64,000 nt of DNA from Phycisphaeraceae bacterium. Its GTDB lineage: Bacteria > Planctomycetota > Phycisphaerae > Phycisphaerales > UBA1924. The notes below the pieces were generated by a model. That model was not told where the DNA came from. It saw only the letters and a program-made list of their open reading frames with translations, and did no database searches. The translations under genes and the position numbers were made by a program. Shown piece after piece: positions 28,222-36,345 of this stretch; positions within the stretch are counted from its first letter, which is position 1, and each line of letters starts with the position of its first letter. The stretch spans positions 1 through 64,000 of the forward strand of contig JAJTHN010000036.1 of NCBI GenBank assembly GCA_021297895.1. The letters are read 5' to 3'.

Positions 28222-29490
28222 ATGAGCACGCAACTCCGCACAGCCGCAGACCTTGACTCGCGTTCGGGGCAACTCGCTCACCTGCGTCAGGTGGGCGTTC
28301 GGATGCGATCCCAACTCGCCGCCGCGCTGGCCGCCGTGCCACCCGAGTACCGCCCGACGACCAAGCTCGCAAACTGGCTCGGCGTCAACCGCTCGATCTG
28401 TCACTGGGTCCGGACCGCTGCCACATTCGACGGCGATGATGCGCTCGTGCTCAAGACGCTCCCGGGTGTCGAGGGGCTGGAGTCCATGCTCCTGGCCCTG
28501 AACCACAAGCTGCCCGAGACCTCACTCACAGAGAGCGCGCTGGCGTCCGTGCAGGCGTATCGCGAGGCCATCGGCATTGCCGGCGGAAGCAAGGCCAAGC
28601 TCGATCGGCTCGTTGCGGACCTGATCGCGACTGAGCAGGCCTCGGCCAACCAGGGAACAGATCTCTCGGGGCGAACGCGTTTCTTCGAGGCGGCGTCGGC
28701 GATCGTCGGCGCAGCATCGGAGACGCTCTCGATGAGTTTCATCGCGCAGCCCGACGGGGCGGGAGGCGTGATGTGCATGGCCGCGCTCGGACACGTGCAG
28801 GTGCGCCATCAGCGCGAGCACATGCCGCTGGTGCTGCTGCGACGAAGATCGGACGCCGCGGCACCTTCGACGGATCGCACGCTTCAGGGCGACCGCGCGG
28901 CGGGATTCACGCCCGGCGCGGTGATCGGCCGCTTCAGCACCGTGCCCCTGCCGATCGTCACGACGCAGACGCGCGAGCGCGCGCTCGTTCAGGTGCTCGA
29001 CCCGCAGGCCGATGCTCCGAACCCGTTTACCGTGTACATCGGGCAGCAGTTCCCTCTGCCCCCGTTGCCGCCCGAAGGCCCTGCGGAGCAGGTGTTCTCT
29101 GCCGTGCCGCGTGTGCCGACGCGCAGGCTGCTCCTGGATGTGCACATGCACCGCTCGATGCCGATCCCGGGAATGCCCACGGCGTTCTCGCAGTTCACGG
29201 GCTCGGACGCCGGCGCGGGCGCACGCCCCGAGCGGCGATGGTTCGATCAGGTCGGCTCCACGCCCACGCCGACGTTGCTCGAGCCAGGACGACGCGCCGG
29301 GGCCGGCGCAGCGCTTGCGACGCACGAAGAAGTCACCTCCTGGCTGCTCGAGGAGGCAGGGCTGTCACCATCGGACGTGCGCACGTTCCGGCTGGATGTG
29401 GAGTACCCGCTGTGGAGCGTGCGGTACGTGATGTGGTTCCGGCTGCCGACCGACGCGGCATCGCCCGGGATCGAGGCGGAGGTTGACTGA
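28222..29490 (+). CDS. unknown protein with an N-terminal HTH-like segment
   Basis: About 422 residues; not assigned to any family. Residues ~46-64 (KLANWLGVNRSICHWVRTA) look like a helix-turn-helix, so the N-terminus may bind DNA. The middle is alpha-helical (about 70-170), and the C-terminal half is mixed with Pro-rich loops and an ending rich in aromatic residues (VEYPLWSVRYVMWFRLP). There are no membrane helices and no signal peptide. The ATG at 28222 is favoured; an upstream TTG/ATG extension to 28114 is possible but starts before the -10 box. The inverted repeats upstream suggest it could be autoregulated or controlled together with the propeller gene. Confidence 0.6.
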   Translation: MSTQLRTAADLDSRSGQLAHLRQVGVRMRSQLAAALAAVPPEYRPTTKLANWLGVNRSICHWVRTAATFDGDDALVLKTLPGVEGLESMLLALNHKLPETSLTESALASVQAYREAIGIAGGSKAKLDRLVADLIATEQASANQGTDLSGRTRFFEAASAIVGAASETLSMSFIAQPDGAGGVMCMAALGHVQVRHQREHMPLVLLRRRSDAAAPSTDRTLQGDRAAGFTPGAVIGRFSTVPLPIVTTQTRERALVQVLDPQADAPNPFTVYIGQQFPLPPLPPEGPAEQVFSAVPRVPTRRLLLDVHMHRSMPIPGMPTAFSQFTGSDAGAGARPERRWFDQVGSTPTPTLLEPGRRAGAGAALATHEEVTSWLLEEAGLSPSDVRTFRLDVEYPLWSVRYVMWFRLPTDAASPGIEAEVD

Positions 29491-29591
29491 GCGGTCGGTT
29501 CAGCCGCCGGAGCGCCGATCAATCAATCACGCGCGACCGCACTTTGTCGAACTCACGTGCGGCACAGACACGCTCAGGTGGTCGCCGACAT

Positions 29592-29948
29592 TCACGGCAG
29601 AATCGCGTGCCACGGGATCGCCGCGAAGATGAACGCCAGCAGCACCGCGACGACGGTGAGGATCACCCACATCGGCACGCCCTTGGCCGGCTTGGTGATC
29701 GCCATGTCGCAGTGATAGCAGATCGCCACGTCGTCGAAGACCTCTTTGCCGCAGTGCGGGCATCGTGTCGTTGCGTGGCTGAACCGCTCGATGTCCGTCT
29801 GGCTCGGGCCTTCGTAATCGCCCTCATCGTCATCATCGCGCGGCCTGGGGGCGGGCCGGCGTGAGATCACCTCGCCGTCGCGCGGCGCGGGGATGAGCCG
29901 CAGCCTGCGCGCTCGCTCCTGCTCGGATTCACCGTGCTCATCGGGCAT
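29592..29948 (-). CDS. zinc-ribbon protein with C-terminal membrane helix
   Basis: 118 residues. A charged N-terminus (EQERARRLRLIPAPRDGE) and an acidic stretch (DDDDEGDYEG) precede a two-CxxC zinc ribbon (CPHCGKEVFDDVAICYHC, about 62-80). A single membrane helix (WVILTVVAVLLAFIFAAIPW) ends the protein. It lies about 50 bases after motB on the same strand but has its own TAGAAT box 9 bases before the start codon. Function unknown; tail-anchored zinc ribbons are common in planctomycetes. Confidence 0.75.
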   Translation of the reverse strand: MPDEHGESEQERARRLRLIPAPRDGEVISRRPAPRPRDDDDEGDYEGPSQTDIERFSHATTRCPHCGKEVFDDVAICYHCDMAITKPAKGVPMWVILTVVAVLLAFIFAAIPWHAILP

Positions 29949-29957
29949 GATCGCGGC

Positions 29958-29963
29958 ATTCTA
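29958..29963 (-). promoter_or_regulatory. -10-like box (TAGAAT), leaderless-like arrangement, zinc-ribbon gene
   Basis: Minus strand TAGAAT, 9 bases, ATG at 29948, no Shine-Dalgarno sequence. Lies between motB and the zinc-ribbon gene and would allow separate expression. Confidence 0.35.
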
Positions 29964-29995
29964 CTCGCACGCCGACGCGGCACGCCGTCGACCGA

Positions 29996-30841
29996 TCACC
30001 GGCCCGGCTCACGCATGTGCGGGTCGCTGGCGATGGTGTCGGCGGTCACGACGATCTCGGCACGCTGGTTGGAGCGGTGACTGGGCGTGTCGTACGCGGT
30101 GGGATTGATGCGGTCGTTATCCGCGCACGCGACCAGGCGCAACTGGTTCCACGCCATGCCGTTCTCGACCAGCACGCTGGCGACGGCCTGCGCGCGCTTG
30201 TAGCTCAGGCTCATCGCCGCGTCGACACCCGCCGCGGCCTCGAGCGCCGAGACGTGCCCGCGGATCTCGATGACGTACTTGGTCCCGCGCAGTTCCTTGG
30301 CGACCTGCCTGCATGTGGTGCGTCCGGCCTGGCCGACATCCGTCGATCCCTGCTCGAACGCGACGGTGCCGTTGATGTTCGTCAGCGTGCCGCGGTCGAT
30401 CCCCTGGAGGTTCGGCTTGTCGCCGGTGGGGCCGACCTGATTGGCATCGCCCTCGGCGAGTTTCTGCTTGATTCGCTGCACGAGGATCTGCTCGCTGGGG
30501 TTGTCGCTGAACGGCGACACCGGCGAGTTGAACGCCTCGCGGATGGCGATCATCATGTCGAGCATCCCCGCGGGCGTGCCGGCCTGATTGCCGTTCTGGT
30601 CCGACTCGCTCGTGGCCTTGGCGCCGACGTTCATGGCGAACATGATGACGAAGAAGCCCATCTGCAGCAGCGCGTTGTCGGCGAAGGACACGACCCACTC
30701 GGGCACGCCTTCTTCGTGCTCCTCGTGCTTGGCGTGGCCGTGGCCGTGCTTCTTGTGCCCGTGACCTTTCTTCTTGTCGTGCTCGTCGTGGCCGCCGCCT
30801 CCCTTTCCTGCAGCGCCGCCCTTGGCCTCGTGCTCGCTCAT
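29996..30841 (-). CDS. motB: MotB-like flagellar stator protein with His/Lys-rich N-terminus
   Basis: 281 residues. Cytoplasmic N-terminus of about 45 residues rich in His, Lys and Gly (GHGHKKHGHGHAKHEEHEE). One membrane helix follows with the essential proton-binding Asp55 in WVVSFADNALLQMGFFVIMF. A plug/linker region and a C-terminal OmpA-like peptidoglycan-binding domain come next (YVIEIRGHVSALEAA, LSYKRAQAVASVLVENGM, SNQRAEIVV). MotB pairs with MotA to form the ion-driven stator anchored to the cell wall. AGGAG lies 6 bases before the ATG. The 23-base gap to motA shows an operon. The long His-rich cytoplasmic segment is not usual. Confidence 0.88.
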   Translation of the reverse strand: MSEHEAKGGAAGKGGGGHDEHDKKKGHGHKKHGHGHAKHEEHEEGVPEWVVSFADNALLQMGFFVIMFAMNVGAKATSESDQNGNQAGTPAGMLDMMIAIREAFNSPVSPFSDNPSEQILVQRIKQKLAEGDANQVGPTGDKPNLQGIDRGTLTNINGTVAFEQGSTDVGQAGRTTCRQVAKELRGTKYVIEIRGHVSALEAAAGVDAAMSLSYKRAQAVASVLVENGMAWNQLRLVACADNDRINPTAYDTPSHRSNQRAEIVVTADTIASDPHMREPGR

Positions 30842-30864
30842 GCGTGGCTCCTGTCAGCGCGTCC

Positions 30865-31644
30865 TTACGCGGCCTTGTTGAACTGCCCACGCTGCGGCCC
30901 GGGGACAAAGGCCAGCATGCGGTCCATGGTCACGCGCGGGTTGTCGCCCGCCTGGATGCTCAGCACGCCCTGGAGCGTCATCTCACGGATGAGCATCTCT
31001 TCGGCACTGCGCATCGCCAGTTTGTCGCCCATCGGGCCGGCGATACAGTTGGCCATGACGGTGCCGTACATCGTGGCCACGACGGCCACCGCGAGCATCT
31101 TTCCCATCACCTCGATCGAACCACCGAGCGCACCGAACATACCGATCTGGCCGATCAGCGTCGCCGTCAGCGCGATGCCCGGGCCGTAGACCTTGATCAG
31201 GTCGAAGAACTTCTTGCCCGCCTTATGCCGCTCGGCCATCGCCATGAGTTCCATGCGCATCGTGCTCTCGATCGAGTCCGGCGAAACGCCGTCGATCGCC
31301 ATCTTCAGCCCCGCGGCCATGAACGGGTCGGGCAGCTTGCTCACCTCGCCCTCCAGCGACAGGATGCCCTCGCGACGCGCCTTCTCCGACAGGTCATTGA
31401 TCTGCTTGACCACTTCCACCGGCGTCATGCCCTTGTGAAGGAAGTAGCGCTTGATGTACCCCATCGCGCCCGTGACCTTCTCCATGGGTAGAGCCATGAG
31501 AAGCACGGCCAGCGTCCCGCCCACAACCATGATCGCGCCTTTGTCCGACCACAACGCGATCAGGTTGCCGCCCGTCGCCTTGTAGCACACCACAAAGCAG
31601 ATGACGAACATCAGGATGGAGCCGATCAGGCTGGACTTGTCCAT
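30865..31644 (-). CDS. motA: MotA-like flagellar stator ion-channel subunit
   Basis: 259 residues with four membrane helices, two at the N-terminus (SLIGSILMFVICFVVCYKAT; GAIMVVGGTLAVLLMALPM) and two near 160-225. The large cytoplasmic loop (LSEKARREGILSLEGEV, MELMAMAERHKAGKKFF) is the family hallmark that contacts the rotor. The third-helix proline is kept (YGPGIALTATLIGQIGMF), but the usual GMIGT-type motif is altered. GGAAG lies about 9 bases before the ATG. It is co-transcribed with motB. No flagellar structural genes are next to the pair. Confidence 0.9.
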   Translation of the reverse strand: MDKSSLIGSILMFVICFVVCYKATGGNLIALWSDKGAIMVVGGTLAVLLMALPMEKVTGAMGYIKRYFLHKGMTPVEVVKQINDLSEKARREGILSLEGEVSKLPDPFMAAGLKMAIDGVSPDSIESTMRMELMAMAERHKAGKKFFDLIKVYGPGIALTATLIGQIGMFGALGGSIEVMGKMLAVAVVATMYGTVMANCIAGPMGDKLAMRSAEEMLIREMTLQGVLSIQAGDNPRVTMDRMLAFVPGPQRGQFNKAA

Positions 31645-32061
31645 AACGAGATCTTCCAGTCGCCCGCTCGCGTGCGCATCCGGCGCTGCCGGAGACCAAC
31701 GGGTCTTGTCATGTCATGAGCCGCTCGCGCATCAGCGCGTGCCTCTGTGAATCGACCCGCCACCAGCCGCCCTTGACGATCACCCCCAACCGCCCAACTT
31801 CGCGCAGCCCGCGAACGCGCTCGCCTCGGCGCAGTCGGCATAGCCCACACCCCTTGCCACGGTTCTCGGCCCAGCCCGGGCCCTCGGTTGATCGCCGCCT
31901 CGGGCGTTACACCCCCGAACACCTTCCAACTCCTCACCACCACCCATGGCAGTCTGCCGATCGCCCTCGTGTTCCTCGGGCCATCCGGCCACTTTCCTGA
32001 ATCGACCTCCTTCATCATCACGTATTCTCGGACAAGACCTCGTGCAGAAACGGAGATCCCC
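31645..32061. other. divergent intergenic region motA / Pro-Arg-rich protein
   Basis: 417 bases with no convincing gene. A -10 box (TATTCT, 32023-32028) and GGAG near 32051 serve the plus-strand gene. No clear minus-strand promoter was found for motA. An in-frame extension of the downstream protein to 31888 exists but lies before the -10 box. Confidence 0.4.
32023..32028 (+). promoter_or_regulatory. -10 box (TATTCT) of the Pro/Arg-rich protein gene
   Basis: TATTCT about 34 bases before ATG 32062; the short leader contains CGGAGA as ribosome binding site. Confidence 0.4.
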
Positions 32062-34401
32062 ATGGCAGGCCTGGAGTCGTTGCGACATCGGCTGGCTGGC
32101 TCACGCGCCGCTCGTTCTTCAATCATGCTTCTGGCTCTCGCCGGCACGCTGGGCGTCGCCCCGGATGCGAACGCGGGCGTGAGCATCTCCATCAACGTCG
32201 GCAGTTCCTGGTCGCGCGGCTGCGGCTGGTATGACACCTTCCCCGTCTGGACCGGCCCGGTGTACCACCGCGGCTGGAATCATGGCTGGGCCCCCGCTCC
32301 GTGCTACTCGTACGTGCCGCCGGCCGTGTGCTTCACGCCCATCTATACCCCGGTCATCATCGCCACGCCCGTGCGTCCGCTCTGGTGGCACGATGATGAT
32401 CTGTGGTGCTCTTCGACATGGGCACCGGTGTACATCACGCGCCCGCGGTGGGGTTGGCGACCGGTCCGTCGCTGGCATCACGCCTGGGACGACGCGTACT
32501 GCGCACCGGTCCCCGCGGCGGTCGCGATCCTGCAGCCAGCGCCTGTGATCATCACGCGCACCGTCGCATACTCCTCCGCCTTCTCGCCGTGGGGCACATA
32601 CACCGAAACGACCTGGTACACACCCCCGGCGATCTATGTCCCGGCCGCGACCTGGTGCGCACCCCGACCGGTGTGCTTCGTCCCGCCCATCTACACCCCG
32701 CCGAGCTGCTCGCTGTACTCGGGCTGGTCGGTCTCCATCAACATCAACGATCATCGACCGTATCGCCATCGCTTGAGCCACGAGACCGCACCGGTCGCCG
32801 CGATCCCCGCGGCGGTCGCACCGCTCGCACCACCCGTCGCGGCCATCCCGCCGACGGTGCCGCTCGCGCCGATTCCGACGACACCAACCGTTGCGGAGAG
32901 CCGCCCGCCGACACCATCGCGCGAGATCGCCGCGATCGATCGCTCGAGGCTGGATGGTCGTCGTCCGACGATCGGCGATCGTCCGACCGCAGACGATCGC
33001 CCCGCCGGCACGATCGCCGCCGCACCGATCGGGCCAGCGGCCCCGGTCTCCCCGGACGCGACGCCGTCGCGAACCTGGAACACCGCCACGCCCGCCAGCA
33101 CGCCGAGCATGACCGATGGTCGTCGCCCGAGCGTTGATCGCTGGCCCACGCCCGATCGCACACGCGGGATCGCCGCGAGCGTGCCCGATGCGGCGTCGAG
33201 CGAGCCGAGCGAGCAAACGCCCGTCAAGCCTTCGCGCACCGTGGCCCGCGCCAACGAGTGGCCCGCCGACACGCGCCGCCCCGCCGTGACCCCGGCGCGA
33301 CCGGCAGTCGCGCAGTCGCCGAGCATCAACGATCGCACGTCGCCGCAAGACCGGGCCATCCCGATCGACCGTACCGACCGCAGTGACCGTACCGACCGCA
33401 CTGGCCGCACCGTCACCTCGCGCCCGACCGCGGTGCCAACGCGAGCGGTCACTACGCCGACTCGTCCGCTCGATCAGCCGCCAATGGCCGATGCGCCGCA
33501 GGCGATCAACCCCGACGCCAAGCCTGCACGCATATCGCGTCCTGCCGATCCGATGTCGGGCCCGCGTCTGACCCGCCGCGATGCCCCGGCACTGCCCGCA
33601 CGCGAAACACCCGCACGCGAAACGCCCATCGCCACACGCTCGCCCGCGAACACACCCCGCGGCACCGCTCCGGAAGCGCCCATCGACGCGCCCGCCAAGG
33701 CGCCGAGATTCACACCAACGCCGCAGGTCGCGCGTCCCGCGCCCGCCGATGTCCCGATCCGCGGCCTGGAGTCGCCCGGCACCTCGCGCACATCGCGCTC
33801 GCGATCAATCGATGTGCCCGCCAACACCCGCACCCGCGGCACCGTGCCCGGACCGCAAGCACCCAGCGAGCCCGGCTCGCTCCGTCAGCCCCCGACAACC
33901 CTCGACACACCGCGCGCGCTCGAGCAGCCCTCTCGCTCATCGCGCCCGGCCCCCGCGCCTTCCATCGGCACGGGCCCGAGCTTCACGCGTCCGGCTCCAT
34001 CGAATGTGCCCTCTCGTGTGCCTTCGCGCACACCCGCGGCCGCGCCCGAGCCCGTTCCCGCTCTGACACCGCCAACGCCCGCGCCCTCACGCGTGATGCC
34101 AAGCGAGCCGACCAAGCGCGTTCAGTCCTCTCGCGGCCGGAGCGACCGCCTCGCCGATGATCGCCGCGTGCGGGGCCTGATCGCCACCGAGCGGGGCATC
34201 GCGCCCCCGGGAACGCCGCCGGTCATTCCCGCCGCCAGACCCGCGACACCCTCCACGCGACCCTCACCCCCCCCACCCCCCACGCCTCTCGCCCCGCCCG
34301 CAGCCCCCGCGCCGAGCCGCGTCGCACCGTCACCGGCGCCGGAAAAGTCCGCACCCGCCGCGCCTGCCCCGGCTCCCGCCAAGGGCGGCGGCGAGGAGTG
34401 A
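32062..34401 (+). CDS. secreted low-complexity Pro/Arg/Thr-rich protein with Trp/Tyr-rich head
   Basis: About 779 residues. A signal peptide (IMLLALAGTLGVAPDANA) is followed by a head of about 200 residues very rich in Trp, Tyr, Cys and Pro (CGWYDTFPVWTGPVYHRGW). The rest, about 500 residues, is disordered and dominated by Pro, Ala, Thr, Arg and Ser, with short repeats. Examples are DRTDRSDRTDRTGRT near residue 435 and ARETPARETP near 515. The tail is a near-pure Pro/Ala/Ser run. Basic Pro-rich tails on secreted proteins may bind acidic polysaccharide or peptidoglycan, but nothing proves this. ATG 32062 with CGGAG upstream and a following signal peptide decides the start. Confidence 0.72.
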   Translation: MAGLESLRHRLAGSRAARSSIMLLALAGTLGVAPDANAGVSISINVGSSWSRGCGWYDTFPVWTGPVYHRGWNHGWAPAPCYSYVPPAVCFTPIYTPVIIATPVRPLWWHDDDLWCSSTWAPVYITRPRWGWRPVRRWHHAWDDAYCAPVPAAVAILQPAPVIITRTVAYSSAFSPWGTYTETTWYTPPAIYVPAATWCAPRPVCFVPPIYTPPSCSLYSGWSVSININDHRPYRHRLSHETAPVAAIPAAVAPLAPPVAAIPPTVPLAPIPTTPTVAESRPPTPSREIAAIDRSRLDGRRPTIGDRPTADDRPAGTIAAAPIGPAAPVSPDATPSRTWNTATPASTPSMTDGRRPSVDRWPTPDRTRGIAASVPDAASSEPSEQTPVKPSRTVARANEWPADTRRPAVTPARPAVAQSPSINDRTSPQDRAIPIDRTDRSDRTDRTGRTVTSRPTAVPTRAVTTPTRPLDQPPMADAPQAINPDAKPARISRPADPMSGPRLTRRDAPALPARETPARETPIATRSPANTPRGTAPEAPIDAPAKAPRFTPTPQVARPAPADVPIRGLESPGTSRTSRSRSIDVPANTRTRGTVPGPQAPSEPGSLRQPPTTLDTPRALEQPSRSSRPAPAPSIGTGPSFTRPAPSNVPSRVPSRTPAAAPEPVPALTPPTPAPSRVMPSEPTKRVQSSRGRSDRLADDRRVRGLIATERGIAPPGTPPVIPAARPATPSTRPSPPPPPTPLAPPAAPAPSRVAPSPAPEKSAPAAPAPAPAKGGGEE
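33361..33411 (+). repeat. 12-base tandem repeat in the Pro/Arg-rich gene
   Basis: Units like GACCGTACCGACCGCAGT repeat about four times in frame and encode alternating Asp-Arg with Thr or Ser. A second short duplication at about 33598-33627 encodes ARETP twice. Confidence 0.6.
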
Positions 34402-34411
34402 CGCGGCCGCG

Positions 34412-34431
34412 ACCGGTGCTTGCGCACCGGT
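34412..34431 (+). terminator. hairpin after the Pro/Arg-rich gene
   Basis: ACCGGTGC, TTGC loop, GCACCGGT: a perfect 8-base stem 10 bases after the stop. There is no T-run, so it is a weak or factor-assisted terminator at best. Confidence 0.35.
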
Positions 34432-34470
34432 TCACCCAGCGCAGATTTACCCGCAAACTCCGCGCGCGTG

Positions 34471-34476
34471 TACGCT
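34471..34476 (+). promoter_or_regulatory. -10-like box (TACGCT), leaderless arrangement, DUF486 gene
   Basis: TACGCT, CGCGGC, ATG at 34483; no Shine-Dalgarno sequence. Confidence 0.45.
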
Positions 34477-34482
34477 CGCGGC

Positions 34483-34896
34483 ATGATCCCAATCTGGCTC
34501 GCCACACTGCTTCTGCTGGTCGCCTCGAACGTCTTCATGACCTTCGCGTGGTACTACCACCTCAAGCATCAGGGCTGGGCGCTCTGGCAGGCGATCCTCA
34601 TCTCGTGGCTCATCGCGTTCGTCGAGTACTGCCTCATGGTCCCCGCCAACCGGATGGGCCACGTCAGCGCCGGCGGCCCGTTCACCGCGCCGCAACTGAA
34701 GATCATTCAGGAAGCCGTCACGCTCACGGTCTTCGGGTTCTTCTCCTGGCTGGTGCTCAAGGAGAAACTCCAGTGGACCGACTACGTCGCCTTCACGCTC
34801 ATCTTCGCGGGCGCCGCCGTCGGGCTCTTCGGCAAGCACTTCACGCAGGCCGCGACCGCCACCAGCACCGCCGCGTCGAGCACCGGCGCGGGTTGA
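34483..34896 (+). CDS. DMT-superfamily DUF486 membrane protein
   Basis: 137 residues, four predicted membrane helices. The sequence fits DUF486, a small family in the drug/metabolite transporter superfamily. Segments include LLLLVASNVFMTFAWYYHLK, a conserved VEYCLMVPANRMGH loop and TLTVFGFFSWLVLKEKLQWT. The last ~15 residues are an Ala/Thr/Ser tail. Members are thought to work as dimers of four-helix units; substrate is unknown. The ATG at 34483 is preferred over an earlier TTG because the promoter-like box sits directly before it. It converges on the amidohydrolase locus. Confidence 0.85.
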   Translation: MIPIWLATLLLLVASNVFMTFAWYYHLKHQGWALWQAILISWLIAFVEYCLMVPANRMGHVSAGGPFTAPQLKIIQEAVTLTVFGFFSWLVLKEKLQWTDYVAFTLIFAGAAVGLFGKHFTQAATATSTAASSTGAG

Positions 34897-34926
34897 GCCG
34901 TCGTGCTTCGCTGCTTGTGGAGCCGA

Positions 34927-36300
34927 TCAGCGGGCCGGCGCAGCGCCCGGAGCCTGCCGGCTCTTCTGCTCGTTCTGCTGGCGGTACTTTTCGCGATATC
35001 GCTCGGCGAGGATCGTCTGCTTATTGCTCAGGTCCACCTCGCGCCCGGCGATGAACGCCCGAACTGTTCGCGTCTTGACCTCTAGCACATCGCCGTCGGT
35101 CAGGATCAGCGTCGCGTCCTTGCCCGGCTCGATCGAGCCCAGCCGGTCCTGCACGCCCAGCAACTGCGCCGGTGCCAGCGTGATCGCCCGGACCGCGTCC
35201 TCCCGCTTCATGCCGTGGGCCACGCAAATCGCCGCGGCGTACGGCAGGTTCCGCTCGTGCGGAGTCTCCTCTCCGCTGGCGATCGCCACGGGCACGCCCG
35301 CCTCCACCAGCAGCCGCGGGGCATCGAAGCCCTCGGTCACCGGTGAGTCGTCGCGCTTGGGCATGGTCAGCGGGCTGTTGAAGATCACCCCTGCGCGCGC
35401 GTCCTTGATCTGCTCAAGGCAGAGCGGCGCATCGCGCCCGCCCACGATCACCACGCGCACGCCGGCCTTTCTGCTCCAGGCAAGCGCCGCCAGAATCTGA
35501 TCCACGTCCTGCGCCTCGATGAACACCGGATTCTCCGCCGGCTTCTCGGCTGTGCCCAGCACGCTCCGCATCGCCTCCCACCGGATATCCGTCGGCGTCA
35601 TCGGCTCCGCGTCCTTGCGCGCGATGTACGCCCGCGCCGTTTCGAACGCCTTCTCCACCCGCTCCTGCCCCTGACGGATCCGCTTGAGCTGCTCCTCCTC
35701 GCTCTGATCCATCCACCACGCCCGCACCACCCGCATGAACGGCCACGACACGACCATGCCCGCGTCACGACGGACCGTCATGTCCTCCCACGTCCACCCG
35801 TCGGCGTGCGTCACGCTCACGCGACCGGCGATCACACCACCCTGCGGGAACACGCCAAAGGCCAGCACGCCGTTGCTCCGGGCCACCGGCATGAGCCACG
35901 AATCCGGGTTCACGCTCACCGCGGCGAAGACCTCCGGCGTCACATCGCCCACCTCGTTGAAGTCCCGCGACGCACGCACCGCGCCCATCTCCGTCAGGCC
36001 CATCTGTGTGTACGCGCTGATCAGCCCCGGATACAGCGTCAGGCCCTTGGCATCGATCACACTTCGCCTCGGGTCCGACGGCAGATCGCCCGCACCCATC
36101 GACGCGATCTTGCCCTGATCCATGATCACCCAGCCCCGATCGATCGGCTCGCGCGACACCGGCACGATGCGCGCATTGACGATCGCCACCGCGCCCGCCG
36201 GCGCCGGCAGTCGCGGCGTGAGATCCTGCGCGATCGCTCCGCCGGACGCGGCCAGCGCAATCAACCCTACGACCGAGAACACCCTGCTCGAAACGTTCAT
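34927..36300 (-). CDS. amidohydrolase-fold protein lacking the HxH metal motif (predicted inactive)
   Basis: 457-residue exported protein of the imidazolonepropionase-like amidohydrolase group. A signal peptide (VFSVVGLIALAASGGAIA) precedes the composite beta-sandwich/TIM-barrel fold. The usual PG(L/I)IDxHxH reads PGLISAYTQ at 91-99, so both first-strand metal ligands are gone. The late GxD that normally supplies the catalytic Asp reads ASGEE. The C-terminal family end is intact (LGSIEPGKDATLILTDGD), so the fold is kept. It follows the double-module gene by 45 bases on the same strand. A structural or partner subunit of the active module next door is the likeliest role; this is inference. Confidence 0.8.
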   Translation of the reverse strand: MNVSSRVFSVVGLIALAASGGAIAQDLTPRLPAPAGAVAIVNARIVPVSREPIDRGWVIMDQGKIASMGAGDLPSDPRRSVIDAKGLTLYPGLISAYTQMGLTEMGAVRASRDFNEVGDVTPEVFAAVSVNPDSWLMPVARSNGVLAFGVFPQGGVIAGRVSVTHADGWTWEDMTVRRDAGMVVSWPFMRVVRAWWMDQSEEEQLKRIRQGQERVEKAFETARAYIARKDAEPMTPTDIRWEAMRSVLGTAEKPAENPVFIEAQDVDQILAALAWSRKAGVRVVIVGGRDAPLCLEQIKDARAGVIFNSPLTMPKRDDSPVTEGFDAPRLLVEAGVPVAIASGEETPHERNLPYAAAICVAHGMKREDAVRAITLAPAQLLGVQDRLGSIEPGKDATLILTDGDVLEVKTRTVRAFIAGREVDLSNKQTILAERYREKYRQQNEQKSRQAPGAAPAR

Positions 36301-36345
36301 GCATGATCCGATCCGGCGCGCACGCCGATGAAGGTCACCGATCTC

